A stretch of 36,241 bases of DNA, from contig JALSKD010000198.1 of NCBI GenBank assembly GCA_026989015.1, forward strand, positions 1 to 36,241, read 5' to 3'. Under the pieces are notes generated by a model. The model was not told where the DNA came from. It saw only the letters and a program-made list of their open reading frames with translations, and did no database searches. Each line of letters starts with the position of its first letter. Position 1 is the stretch's first letter. Positions 1 through 8,011 of this stretch are shown in pieces. Position numbers and translations under genes: made by a program. The DNA comes from Gammaproteobacteria bacterium (GTDB taxonomy: Bacteria; Pseudomonadota; Gammaproteobacteria; GCA-001735895).

Positions 1-1022
1 ACGGTCAAGCCGCTGCGTGCGGCGAGCTCGTCGAGGGATACCGGGTCGTAACCCATCTGCTCCAGCAGTTCCCGGTATTCGGGGTCAAGGCTGCTGTCTT
101 CGACGGCCGGATCCGGATTCGGTTCAATCGGTGTCGGTGCCTCCAGCCAGGCCGTGAGTTCGTCGAGGATGTGTGCCACCTCCTCGACCAGCTTGGCGCC
201 TTCGCGTATCAGCTGGTGGCAGCCCTTGACTTGTGGATTGTGGATGGAGCCGGGCAGGGCGAAGACATCGCGCCCCTGCTCGATGCTGCAGCGGGCGGTG
301 ATCAGCGAGCCGCTGCGGCGTGTGGCCTCGACCACCAGGGTGGCCCGGCTGAGTCCGCTGATGACGCGGTTGCGGCGGGGAAAGTTTTCGCTGTTCGGTG
401 GCGTGCCGAGCGGGAATTCGGAAACGATCAGGCCTTCTTCCGCCAGTCGGTGCGCCAGCGCCTTGTTGCGCGACGGGTAGATGCGGTCGATGCCGGTGCC
501 GATCACGGCGATGCTGCCGCCGCCGGCATCCAGCGCGCCGGCATGGGCCTCGGCATCGATGCCCAGCGCCATGCCGCTGGTGATGACCAGGCCGTGGCGC
601 GCCAGTTCGGCGGAGAAATCACGGGCGCTGCGCGCGCCGCCCGGCGTGCAGTTGCGGCTGCCGACCACCGCCAGCTGGGGGCGGGACAGCAGATCGATGC
701 GGCCGCGCGCATGGAGCAATGGTGGCGCATCGTGCAGCTCGCGCAGCAGGGACGGGTAGAGCGGGTCGTCGAGCCCAATCAGGTAATGGTCGGGGGAGGA
801 TTCCAGCCATTCAAGGGTGGTATCGAGTCGTGAGGCATCGGGATTGTGCAGGGCTTCGATCTGTTCGGGCTTGAGGCCCAGCGCGGCGAGTTCGGCCGTG
901 CCGAGGCGAAACAGTTCGCCGAGGCGCCCGTTCAGGGCCTGGTGGATGGCGCGGTAGCGTACCGGCCCAATGCCCGGGCAGTCGATCAGTGCCAGCTGTT
1001 CGGCAAGCGCATCCCTGTCCAT
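1..1022 (-). CDS. dprA: DNA-processing protein DprA (3' end cut off by the window)
   Basis: DprA binds incoming single-stranded DNA in the cytoplasm and loads RecA during natural transformation. The translated minus strand shows an N-terminal helix-hairpin-helix/SAM-like segment (IDCPGIGPVRYRAI). The Rossmann-like core follows, with AVVGSRNCTPGG, SGMALGIDAEAH, AVIGTGIDRIYP, VSEFPLGTPP and FPRRNRVISGLS, all DprA/Smf family signatures. The last visible residues (LDELAARSGLTV) are the start of the C-terminal winged helix; the stop codon lies outside the window. The chosen ATG at 1022 gives MDRDALAEQL and lies 27 bases after the stop of the LysM gene, so both are probably on one transcript. No strong ribosome-binding site is visible. 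The tsaP-dprA pair divergent from def-fmt is known from Pseudomonas. Identity is near certain; whether the cell is competent cannot be seen. Confidence 0.95.
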   Translation of the reverse strand, partial: MDRDALAEQLALIDCPGIGPVRYRAIHQALNGRLGELFRLGTAELAALGLKPEQIEALHNPDASRLDTTLEWLESSPDHYLIGLDDPLYPSLLRELHDAPPLLHARGRIDLLSRPQLAVVGSRNCTPGGARSARDFSAELARHGLVITSGMALGIDAEAHAGALDAGGGSIAVIGTGIDRIYPSRNKALAHRLAEEGLIVSEFPLGTPPNSENFPRRNRVISGLSRATLVVEATRRSGSLITARCSIEQGRDVFALPGSIHNPQVKGCHQLIREGAKLVEEVAHILDELTAWLEAPTPIEPNPDPAVEDSSLDPEYRELLEQMGYDPVSLDELAARSGLT

Positions 1023-1049
1023 GCCGAGCCGTTCAGCTGTGGCGCCTGC

Positions 1050-2243
1050 TCAGGGCTTGACCACCAGGTCGTTGAGCTTGATCGGCACATTGGCTTCCAT
1101 GATCAGCGCGAAGCTCATCTTGTCGTAGGCACGGATGATCATGATCAGCCCGCTGCGCTCGTCGGGCAGCTTGACCTTGAAGTTCCTCTCGTCTTCGTAG
1201 CGGTCGACGACCACGCGTCCGACACGGTTGACACCGAGGATGTTGCCGACCTCAAGGCCGTCACGCTTGCCCAGGTTGATGACCAGGGTCTGGTACTGGC
1301 CGAGGCGGGCGATGCCGTCGAGCAGCGAGATCACCCGCCCCTTGACCTTGTGCTTCGGCGGGCGGGGGTAGAAGTCGCTCTCGAACACGGAGTTGTCGAT
1401 CGGCAGCAGACGGTCGTCGCGCAGTACCTCGCGCGCCGATGCGGTCACCCGCACCGAGGCCGGGTCGCCGCCACGCACCAGCAGACCGTCGGCCACATAC
1501 AGGGCCTCGTAACCCAGTACCTCGCCGGTTTCGATGTCCACCAGCGGCTTGTGCGGGCGGAAAATCTGGTAGCGCCCGTTGCCGTTCTGGTAGTCGAGCT
1601 TGCGCACATAGAGGGTGTCGTCGAGGGCGTTTGCGAGATGGTTGTCGCGGCTGTCGAGCACATAGGCCGCCTTGGCCAGCTGCTCCTCGTCGATGATCAG
1701 CGGTTTCTCCAGCAGCTGGCGGATGGCTTCGATCGGAATCGCCGGAATGCTGGCGTCAATGGACTGGGCGCGGATGCGCGGCGACAGCTTGACCGTCTTC
1801 ATTCCCGCAGCGGCGCCGATCGGGCCGCGGCGGTTGAGCATGATGCGCTTCTGGCCATTGATGTAGACGATGGCCAGTTCGTCACCGGGGTAGATCAGGT
1901 GCGGGTTGTCGATCTGCGGGTTCTTGTACCAGATCTCCGGCCAGTACCAGGGGTCGCGCAGGAAACGGGCCGAGATGTCCCACAGGGTATCGCCCTTTTG
2001 CACGATATAGATCTGCGGGTGCTCGGGTTCGAACACCACGGTCTCCGCCGGGGTTTCCTCTTCCATGGCGATGACGCGCGGTTCCGCGGGAGCGGGCTGC
2101 TCGACCGCCGGGGCCTCCTCTTCTTCCAGGACGACGGAGTAGGGCTCCTTGTCGGTGGCGCATCCGGCGAGCAGGATCAGCCCGGCAAGTAACAGTCCTT
2201 GTGGCAGCAGGCGCGAAGAGAGGCGCGGATATGGCATGGTCAT
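1050..2243 (-). CDS. tsaP: LysM-domain protein, TsaP-like (type IV pilus secretin-associated), predicted lipoprotein
   Basis: A 397-residue envelope protein. Residues 1-28 are a signal sequence ending in a lipobox (LLAGC, Cys28). An acidic, proline-rich linker follows, then a LysM peptidoglycan-binding domain at about 78-127 (YIVQKGDTLWDI, NPHLIYPGDELAIVY). The C-terminal region contains LSPRIRAQSIDASIPAIP, which resembles the P. aeruginosa PA0020/TsaP family. TsaP anchors the type IV pilus secretin to peptidoglycan. A longer in-frame extension upstream is rejected because it runs antisense to def. The ATG at 2243 has AGGGG five bases before it; a second ATG two codons later is possible. Position next to dprA and divergent from def matches the Pseudomonas arrangement. 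The lipobox is unexpected for TsaP as I know it. The LysM fold is certain; the pilus role is inferred from family and context. Confidence 0.85.
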   Translation of the reverse strand: MTMPYPRLSSRLLPQGLLLAGLILLAGCATDKEPYSVVLEEEEAPAVEQPAPAEPRVIAMEEETPAETVVFEPEHPQIYIVQKGDTLWDISARFLRDPWYWPEIWYKNPQIDNPHLIYPGDELAIVYINGQKRIMLNRRGPIGAAAGMKTVKLSPRIRAQSIDASIPAIPIEAIRQLLEKPLIIDEEQLAKAAYVLDSRDNHLANALDDTLYVRKLDYQNGNGRYQIFRPHKPLVDIETGEVLGYEALYVADGLLVRGGDPASVRVTASAREVLRDDRLLPIDNSVFESDFYPRPPKHKVKGRVISLLDGIARLGQYQTLVINLGKRDGLEVGNILGVNRVGRVVVDRYEDERNFKVKLPDERSGLIMIIRAYDKMSFALIMEANVPIKLNDLVVKP

Positions 2244-2279
2244 GGGAACCCCTGTGGTCGGAAATGGATCTGTATGTGT

Positions 2280-2309
2280 TATATAGAGCGTTCGGCGGAA
2301 AAAATCCAA
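2280..2309 (-). promoter_or_regulatory. Candidate promoter for tsaP-dprA
   Basis: On the minus strand, TTGGAT (2304-2309) is followed after 18 bases by TATATA (2280-2285), about 37 bases before the LysM gene start. It resembles a sigma-70 promoter and is the best candidate in this divergent intergenic region. Confidence 0.45.
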
Positions 2310-2329
2310 AATACCCGCCGGGCGCGCGT

Positions 2330-2398
2330 TATAATCACCGATTGTAGTTGAATTATCGTCAACCACAAGCGTTTTTGCGGTCAAGACTCCCTTATAAT
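2330..2398 (+). promoter_or_regulatory. Candidate promoter region for the def operon (two TATAAT boxes)
   Basis: Two perfect TATAAT hexamers lie at 2330-2335 and 2393-2398, 109 and 46 bases before the def ATG. Neither has a good -35 hexamer at the usual distance. The second is the better placed for def. They may be tandem starts for the long def-fmt-rsmB run. Confidence 0.45.
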
Positions 2399-2444
2399 CA
2401 TGGGCTTGTAGCAAAAACCTGTAAACCTGCTCGAAGTTCGGAAC

Positions 2445-2954
2445 ATGGCTCTGCTGAATATACTCAAGTTTCCCGACCCCCGCCTGCGCACCCGCGCGGC
2501 ACCGGTGACCGAATTCGACGACGACCTGCGTCGCCTGGTGGCCGACATGTTTGAAACCATGTACGACGCCCCCGGCATCGGTCTCGCCGCCACCCAGGTG
2601 GATGTGCACAAGCGCCTGCTGGTGATGGATGTCTCCGAGGGCAAGAGCTGCCCACGGGTGTTGATCAACCCGGAGATCCTCGATGCCGAGGGCGAGGAAG
2701 AAATGGACGAGGGCTGCCTGTCGGTGCCCGGTTACTACGAGACCGTGCGCCGCGCCGAAAAGGTGCGCGTACGCGCCCAGGACGCGCAGGGTGAATGGTT
2801 CGAGATTGAAGCCGATGGCCTGGAGGCGGTCTGCATCCAGCACGAGATGGACCACCTCGAGGGCAAGCTGTTCGTCGATTACCTCTCCAGCCTCAAGCGT
2901 GACCGCATCCGCAAAAAGCTCGAAAAGCAGAAGAAGCAGGCTGTCGCCATCTGA
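2445..2954 (+). CDS. def: Peptide deformylase
   Basis: Removes the formyl group from the N-terminal methionine of new proteins as they leave the ribosome. The 169-residue protein has the three deformylase motifs: GIGLAATQV (45-52), EGCLSVP with metal ligand Cys91, and HEMDH with His133, Glu134 and His137. Length is normal for the family. It is first in a plus-strand run, and its TGA overlaps the ATG of fmt by one base (TGATG), pairing formyl removal with formyl addition as in many proteobacteria. Confidence 0.98.
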   Translation: MALLNILKFPDPRLRTRAAPVTEFDDDLRRLVADMFETMYDAPGIGLAATQVDVHKRLLVMDVSEGKSCPRVLINPEILDAEGEEEMDEGCLSVPGYYETVRRAEKVRVRAQDAQGEWFEIEADGLEAVCIQHEMDHLEGKLFVDYLSSLKRDRIRKKLEKQKKQAVAI

Positions 2955-3895
2955 TGGCCCGCATCGTCTATGCCGGCACACCGGAGTTCGCCGTCCCCGC
3001 GCTGCGGGCGCTGATCGACGCCGGACAGGCGCCGGTTGCCGTCCTTACCCAGCCCGACCGCCCCGCCGGTCGCGGCCGCAAGCTGACCCCGAGTCCGGTC
3101 AAGCGTGTGGCCGAGGCCGCGGGCCTGCCGGTGTACCAGCCGCAGACACTGAAAGACTCCGAACCCCAGGCCTTGTTGCGTGACCTGCGCCCCGACCTCA
3201 TGGTGGTCGCCGCCTATGGCCTGTTGCTGCCGCCCCAGGTGCTCGACATTCCCCGCCGCGGATGCGTCAATCTGCATGCCTCCCTGCTGCCGCGCTGGCG
3301 TGGTGCCGCGCCGATCCAGCGTGCCATTCTTGCCGGAGACCGCGAAACCGGCGTGACCCTGATGCAGATGGACGAGGGCCTCGACACCGGTGGCATGCTC
3401 GACGCCGCGCGTCTGCCGATCGACGACCGGCAGACGGCCGGTGAACTGCAGGAGGTCCTGTCCCTGCTCGGCGCCGAGCTGCTGGTGCGTCGGTTGCCGC
3501 AGCTGCTCGAAGGCGGACTGCAGGCCCATCCGCAGGACGAATCCCTGGCCTGCCATGCGCCCAAGCTGAGCAAGGCGGAAGCGGCGATCGACTGGCGCAA
3601 GCCGGCGGCGCAGCTGCAGCGCGAGGTGCGCGCCTTCAATCCCTGGCCGGTCAGCCATACCCTGCTTGGCGGCCAGCCGCTGAAGGTCTGGTCGGCGCGG
3701 GCGCTGGAGGCCTCAGCCGATGCGCCGCCGGGTCGGGTGATGGCTCATGAGGCTGACGGTCTGCGCGTGGCGACTGGTGACGGACAGTTGCTGATCGACA
3801 GCCTGCAGTTCCCGGGCAAGCAACGCCGCAGCGCCGCCGAGGTGCTGCAGGCGCGCAACCTGACCGGCGAGCAGCTCGGTGATGGCAAGGCCTGA
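2954..3895 (+). CDS. fmt: Methionyl-tRNA formyltransferase
   Basis: Transfers a formyl group from 10-formyltetrahydrofolate to Met-tRNA(fMet) so that it can start translation. The 313-residue protein has the N-terminal formyltransferase domain with catalytic Asn106, His108 and Asp144 (NLHASLLPRWRGAAPIQ and MDEGLDTG). The C-terminal OB-fold-like domain begins near residue 205 (FNPWPVSHT). The start overlaps the def stop by one base, and the end overlaps rsmB by 14 bases, so the three genes are probably translationally coupled. Confidence 0.98.
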   Translation: MARIVYAGTPEFAVPALRALIDAGQAPVAVLTQPDRPAGRGRKLTPSPVKRVAEAAGLPVYQPQTLKDSEPQALLRDLRPDLMVVAAYGLLLPPQVLDIPRRGCVNLHASLLPRWRGAAPIQRAILAGDRETGVTLMQMDEGLDTGGMLDAARLPIDDRQTAGELQEVLSLLGAELLVRRLPQLLEGGLQAHPQDESLACHAPKLSKAEAAIDWRKPAAQLQREVRAFNPWPVSHTLLGGQPLKVWSARALEASADAPPGRVMAHEADGLRVATGDGQLLIDSLQFPGKQRRSAAEVLQARNLTGEQLGDGKA

Positions 3896-5225
3896 CCCTA
3901 AACGTTCGTCTCTTTCCGCCAATGGCCGCCGCCCCTCCGCCCGTGAGCTGGCGTTGGAGACCTGCCTGGCCGTGCAGCAGGGGCATTCGCTGGCGGACTG
4001 CCTGGAACCGGCCCCGAAACGCCTCGACAGCGAGCGCGACCGGGCCTTCTGCAGTGAACTCAGCTATGGCTTCTGTCGCCGCTGTTTCCTGCTTCGCGAC
4101 ATCCTCCGGCAGCGGCTCGATCGCCCGCTGAAGCCCCGTGACCGTGATGTGGAAACCGTCCTCCTGCTCGGGCTGTACCAGCTTCGTTACACCCGGGTCA
4201 GCGATCACGCCGCCGTCAACGAAAGCGTGAAGCTGCTGCAGCAACTGGGCAAGCGCTGGGCGCGCGGTCTGGTCAACGCGGTATTGCGCGGTTACCTGCG
4301 TCAACCGGATCGGCGTTGCGGACTGGAGGAAGCCGCTGCCTGTTATCCGGGCTGGATGCGTCGCCGCATCGAACAGGACTGGCCGGAGCAGGCCGATGAC
4401 CTGCTGCTGGCGGGCAACCGGCGGGCGCCGATGACCCTGCGCGTGGACCTCGCCCGGCTGTCCCGCGAGCAGGCGCTGCACCGCCTGGCCGGAGTCGGCA
4501 TCGAGGCGCATGCCCATGCGCGGGTCGACACGGCACTGGTCCTGGATCGTCCGCGGGCGGTGGACGCTCTGCCCGGTTTCGCCCAGGGCCTGTTGAGTGT
4601 GCAGGATGCCGCGGCGCAGCTGGCCGCGCCACTGCTCGATCCACGGCCGGGGGACCGGGTGCTGGATGCCTGTGCCGCACCGGGTGGCAAGACCCTGCAT
4701 CTGCTGCAATACTGTCCGGACCTGGATCTGCTGGCTCTGGACAAGGATGCCGAACGCTTGCAAAGGGTAAGGGAGAACCTCGATCGTGGAGGCGCGCAGG
4801 CCTGCCTTCGGGTGGCGGATGCGGGTGAGCCTGATTCCTGGCACGAGGGCCGGTCTTTCGACCGTATCCTGCTCGATGCACCCTGTTCGGCCAGTGGCAT
4901 CCTGCGCCGTCATCCCGACATACGGCTGCTGCGACAGGATGCCGACATCCCGGCGCTGGCGAATCAGCAACGGCGCTTGCTGGAGGCGCTGTGGCCCCTG
5001 TTGCGTCCGGGAGGGCGGTTGCTTTATGCCACCTGCTCGATCTTTCGTGAGGAGAACGAATTGCAGATCGCTGACTTTATGCAGCGCCACCCGGATTCTG
5101 TCGAGGTCACGCCAAACGCAGTACAATGGGGCGAAAAACGCCCGTTCGGTCGCCAGCTGTTCACCGGCGATCAGGATATGGACGGCTTCTTTTACGCTCT
5201 GCTGGAGAAAGCCGAGAGCCCATGA
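3882..5225 (+). CDS. rsmB: 16S rRNA (cytosine-967-C5)-methyltransferase RsmB
   Basis: Methylates C967 of 16S rRNA using S-adenosylmethionine. The N-terminal third is the NusB-like RNA-binding domain (ERDRAFCSELSYGFCRR, DHAAVNESVKL). The C-terminal Rossmann methyltransferase has the SAM loop DACAAPGGKT, the motif DAPCSASGILRRHPD with Cys335, and YATCSIF with Cys385, the two cysteines used by this RNA:m5C enzyme class. The ATG at 3882 is preferred over a GTG one codon earlier. Length (447 residues) is normal. It overlaps fmt upstream, and the downstream gene begins in an ATGA overlap with its stop. Confidence 0.97.
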   Translation: MARPDPKRSSLSANGRRPSARELALETCLAVQQGHSLADCLEPAPKRLDSERDRAFCSELSYGFCRRCFLLRDILRQRLDRPLKPRDRDVETVLLLGLYQLRYTRVSDHAAVNESVKLLQQLGKRWARGLVNAVLRGYLRQPDRRCGLEEAAACYPGWMRRRIEQDWPEQADDLLLAGNRRAPMTLRVDLARLSREQALHRLAGVGIEAHAHARVDTALVLDRPRAVDALPGFAQGLLSVQDAAAQLAAPLLDPRPGDRVLDACAAPGGKTLHLLQYCPDLDLLALDKDAERLQRVRENLDRGGAQACLRVADAGEPDSWHEGRSFDRILLDAPCSASGILRRHPDIRLLRQDADIPALANQQRRLLEALWPLLRPGGRLLYATCSIFREENELQIADFMQRHPDSVEVTPNAVQWGEKRPFGRQLFTGDQDMDGFFYALLEKAESP

Positions 5226-5782
5226 CGGTTTTGCGCGCATCGATGCTGGCACTGCTGCTGCTGTCGGCCACCCAGGCCCGAGCCGAGGATGCGCCCTTCG
5301 ATGTGCGTCATGCCTCGCTGCAGCGGCAGGACAGCGGGTATTTCCTCAATGCGCTGATCGACATCCGCCTGCCGGACTACATACAGCAGGCCTTCGACCA
5401 GGGCTTCGACCTGCCGCTGATCCTCGAGGTCGAGGTGCTGCGCCAGCGCGGTTGGTGGCTGTGGGACAAGCGCCTGTTCCGTCTGCAGCAGCGCTTCCGC
5501 CTGCGCTACCGCAGCTTCTATGACGCGGTGCGGGTGCTGGATCTGAAGACCGGTGAACACCGTTACTACGACGATCTGGGCGAGGCGCTGGCGGCGTTAT
5601 CGGTGGTATTCAACTACCCCCTGCTGAAACCGGATGACCTGGAGCCGGGAGCGCGCTACAGGCTGCGCCTGAGATTCGGTATCGATCAGGCGGAACTGCC
5701 GGTTCCGCTCAAGTCTTCCTCGCTGTGGCAGAACGACTGGAACCTGTCCAGCGACTGGTTTGAATGGGCCTATCAACCATGA
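5222..5782 (+). CDS. DUF4390 family exported protein
   Basis: A 186-residue protein with a cleavable-type signal peptide (hydrophobic residues 4-15, then TQARAED with an AxA-type cleavage site). The mature part is rich in charged and aromatic residues (QRGWWLWDKRLFRLQQRFRLRYRSFYD, described here in two overlapping motifs: QRGWWLWDK and LRYRSFYD). It matches the DUF4390 family, usually encoded between rsmB and an NtrY-type kinase gene in gammaproteobacteria. The biochemical role is unknown. Placement suggests a periplasmic partner or modulator of the neighbouring sensor kinase; that is inference. The ATG overlaps the rsmB stop (ATGA), and its own stop overlaps the next ATG the same way, which fixes both starts. 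Confidence 0.88.
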   Translation: MTVLRASMLALLLLSATQARAEDAPFDVRHASLQRQDSGYFLNALIDIRLPDYIQQAFDQGFDLPLILEVEVLRQRGWWLWDKRLFRLQQRFRLRYRSFYDAVRVLDLKTGEHRYYDDLGEALAALSVVFNYPLLKPDDLEPGARYRLRLRFGIDQAELPVPLKSSSLWQNDWNLSSDWFEWAYQP

Positions 5783-8004
5783 ATACGCTGCAGCAGCGTT
5801 GGTCGATACCCCGCAGCCGATGGCGATCGGCGCTGCGCAACTCGGCACCGATACTGGCGCTGGTGGTGCTGCTGTTCGTCTCCCTGTATCTGATCAGCGA
5901 CGCCACATCCAACTCCGCCTCCTTCGGCAAGTACTACGGTCTGCTGATGTTCTTCAATGCCGTGGGGCTGGTGATCCTGCTGGGCCTGATCTTCTATAAT
6001 GTGTTCAAGCTGATCATCCAGTACCGGCTGAAGGCGGTCGGCTCGCGCCTCACCACGCGCATGATCAGCATCTTCGTGATCCTCACCATCATCCCGGTGA
6101 GCGTGGTCTATTACTTTTCGCTCACCTTTCTGCACCGCAGCATCGACAGCTGGTTCGATGTCGGCGTCGAGCAGGCCCTGGAAGACTCCCTTACCCTCGG
6201 CCGCAGCGCGGTGGCGGTGCGCAAGCGCGAAGCGCTGAAAAAGACCCGCCGCATCGCCAGCGAGATCGCCAATGTGCCGGATGAGCTGCTGGTCATCTAC
6301 CTCAATGACGCACGGCTGCGCAATAATGCCATCGAGCTGACCCTGTTCGGCGGCAACGGCGAGATCATCGCCTCCAGCAGCGAGAATTCGGCCGAACTGC
6401 CGCAGGCGGTGGCGATGACCCAGTTCGGCGACACCGACGAGAGCGACCATTTCCTCAAGCTCGAGGAAGACCCGGATGCGGGCCTGCAGATCCGAGTGGT
6501 GGTGCCGCTGGACGACCCCGCCGCCCTCGGCCGCAAGCGCATCCTGCAGGCCCTGTATCTGGTCACCGACCAGGTCAATGAACTCACTCGCGGCGTGGAA
6601 CAGGCCTATGAAAAATACCGCGAACTGGCGGTGTTGCGCGATCCGTTGAAAACCAGCTTCACGCTGGCGCTGTCCCTGGTCTGGCTGCTGTCGGTGTTGT
6701 CGGCGGTGTGGCTGGCCTTCATCGCCGCGCGCAAGCTGGTGTCACCGATCAACGATCTGGTGGAAGGCACCCGTGCGGTGGCCGCCGGTGACTACGAAAC
6801 CCAGTTGCCGGTGTCCGGCGAGGACGAACTCAGCTTCCTGACCCGTTCCTTCAATGCGATGACGCGCAAGATCTCCCGCGCCCGCGCCACCGCGGAGCGC
6901 AGCCAGCGCATGGAGGCATTGCAGAAGAGCTACCTGCAATCGGTGCTCGAGCACATCAACTCCGGGGTGCTGACCATCGACGAACACGGTCACATCAAGC
7001 ACGGCAACCGCGCCGCCGAGATCATCTTTGGCCTGGAGCCCGGCAGTTTTTCCGAGCGCGACATGAGTGAACTGATCGAGGAACACCCGCCGTTGCGCCG
7101 CTTTTTTGATGTGATTCGCGAGAACCTGCGGCGGCACGGTGAGTGGGAAGAGGAGATCGTCATCTTCGGTCCCAGCGGGCGCAAGGTGCTGCGCGCCCGC
7201 GGCACGGAGCTGGAACAGCCGGTGGACGGCCGGCGTGAACAGGTCATCGTGGTTGATGACCTGACCGAACTGATCCAGGCACAGAAGGATTCCGCCTGGA
7301 GCGAGATGGCGCGCCGCCTGGCCCATGAGATCAAGAACCCCCTGACCCCGATCCAGCTGTCGGCGGAACGCCTGCAGCGCAAGCTGGATGGCCATGTCGA
7401 AGCCGACTGCCAGCCGCTGCTCGACCGTTACACCCATACCATCGTGCAGCAGGTCGAGGCCATGAAATCCATGGTCAACAGCTTCACCGAATACGCCCGT
7501 GCGCCGAACCCCAACCCGGAGCAGATCAGCCTCAACGACCTGATCAGCGAAGTGGCTGAACTGTACCGCGCCCAGCGCGGGCGGGTCGACATTCGGCTGG
7601 ACATGGATGACAAAATGATGATGATACAGGCCGATCCGGTACGCCTGCGCCAGTTGATCCACAATCTGTTGAAGAACGCACTGGAAGCTGTCGGCGAGGA
7701 AGGCTGGGTACGCGTCGCCACCCGTTGCATGGAGGAGTATGGCTGCCACTATGTCGAACTGACCGTGGAGGACAGCGGCCCCGGCATCGGCGAGGAAGTG
7801 ATGGATGCCCTGTTCGAGCCCTATGTGACCACCAAGACCGGGGGCAGCGGGCTGGGGCTGGCCATCGTCAAGAAGATCGTCGACGAGCACAATGGCCTGG
7901 TCTGGGTCGAGAATCCGGACGGCGCCGGCGCACGATTCATCGTGCGCCTGCCGGTGGTTTCGGTCCATGCCGGCAAGTCCGCGTCCTCAACAACCGAGCA
8001 GTAG
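5779..8004 (+). CDS. ntrY: NtrY-like membrane sensor histidine kinase
   Basis: A 741-residue sensor kinase that would phosphorylate the regulator encoded next to it. Order of parts: three hydrophobic segments near 24-40, 54-74 and 95-113; a periplasmic loop to about 295; a fourth membrane segment near 296-316; HAMP (about 318-370); PAS (about 390-490); HisKA with the H-box LAHEIKNPLTPIQLSAERL (His516); and HATPase_c with HNLLKNALEA, DSGPGIG and GGSGLGLAIVKK. This architecture and H-box are typical of NtrY, a family linked to nitrogen metabolism and redox sensing. The ATG at 5779 sits in an ATGA overlap; an in-frame ATG 15 bases earlier lies inside the previous gene. The signal sensed here is unknown. 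Confidence 0.92.
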   Translation: MNTLQQRWSIPRSRWRSALRNSAPILALVVLLFVSLYLISDATSNSASFGKYYGLLMFFNAVGLVILLGLIFYNVFKLIIQYRLKAVGSRLTTRMISIFVILTIIPVSVVYYFSLTFLHRSIDSWFDVGVEQALEDSLTLGRSAVAVRKREALKKTRRIASEIANVPDELLVIYLNDARLRNNAIELTLFGGNGEIIASSSENSAELPQAVAMTQFGDTDESDHFLKLEEDPDAGLQIRVVVPLDDPAALGRKRILQALYLVTDQVNELTRGVEQAYEKYRELAVLRDPLKTSFTLALSLVWLLSVLSAVWLAFIAARKLVSPINDLVEGTRAVAAGDYETQLPVSGEDELSFLTRSFNAMTRKISRARATAERSQRMEALQKSYLQSVLEHINSGVLTIDEHGHIKHGNRAAEIIFGLEPGSFSERDMSELIEEHPPLRRFFDVIRENLRRHGEWEEEIVIFGPSGRKVLRARGTELEQPVDGRREQVIVVDDLTELIQAQKDSAWSEMARRLAHEIKNPLTPIQLSAERLQRKLDGHVEADCQPLLDRYTHTIVQQVEAMKSMVNSFTEYARAPNPNPEQISLNDLISEVAELYRAQRGRVDIRLDMDDKMMMIQADPVRLRQLIHNLLKNALEAVGEEGWVRVATRCMEEYGCHYVELTVEDSGPGIGEEVMDALFEPYVTTKTGGSGLGLAIVKKIVDEHNGLVWVENPDGAGARFIVRLPVVSVHAGKSASSTTEQ

Positions 8005-8011
8005 AACCGCC

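Noticed and set aside
2244-2981. N-terminal extension of the LysM gene through def
   Set aside because: It would place coding sequence antisense to peptide deformylase and hide a perfect lipoprotein signal sequence starting at 2243.
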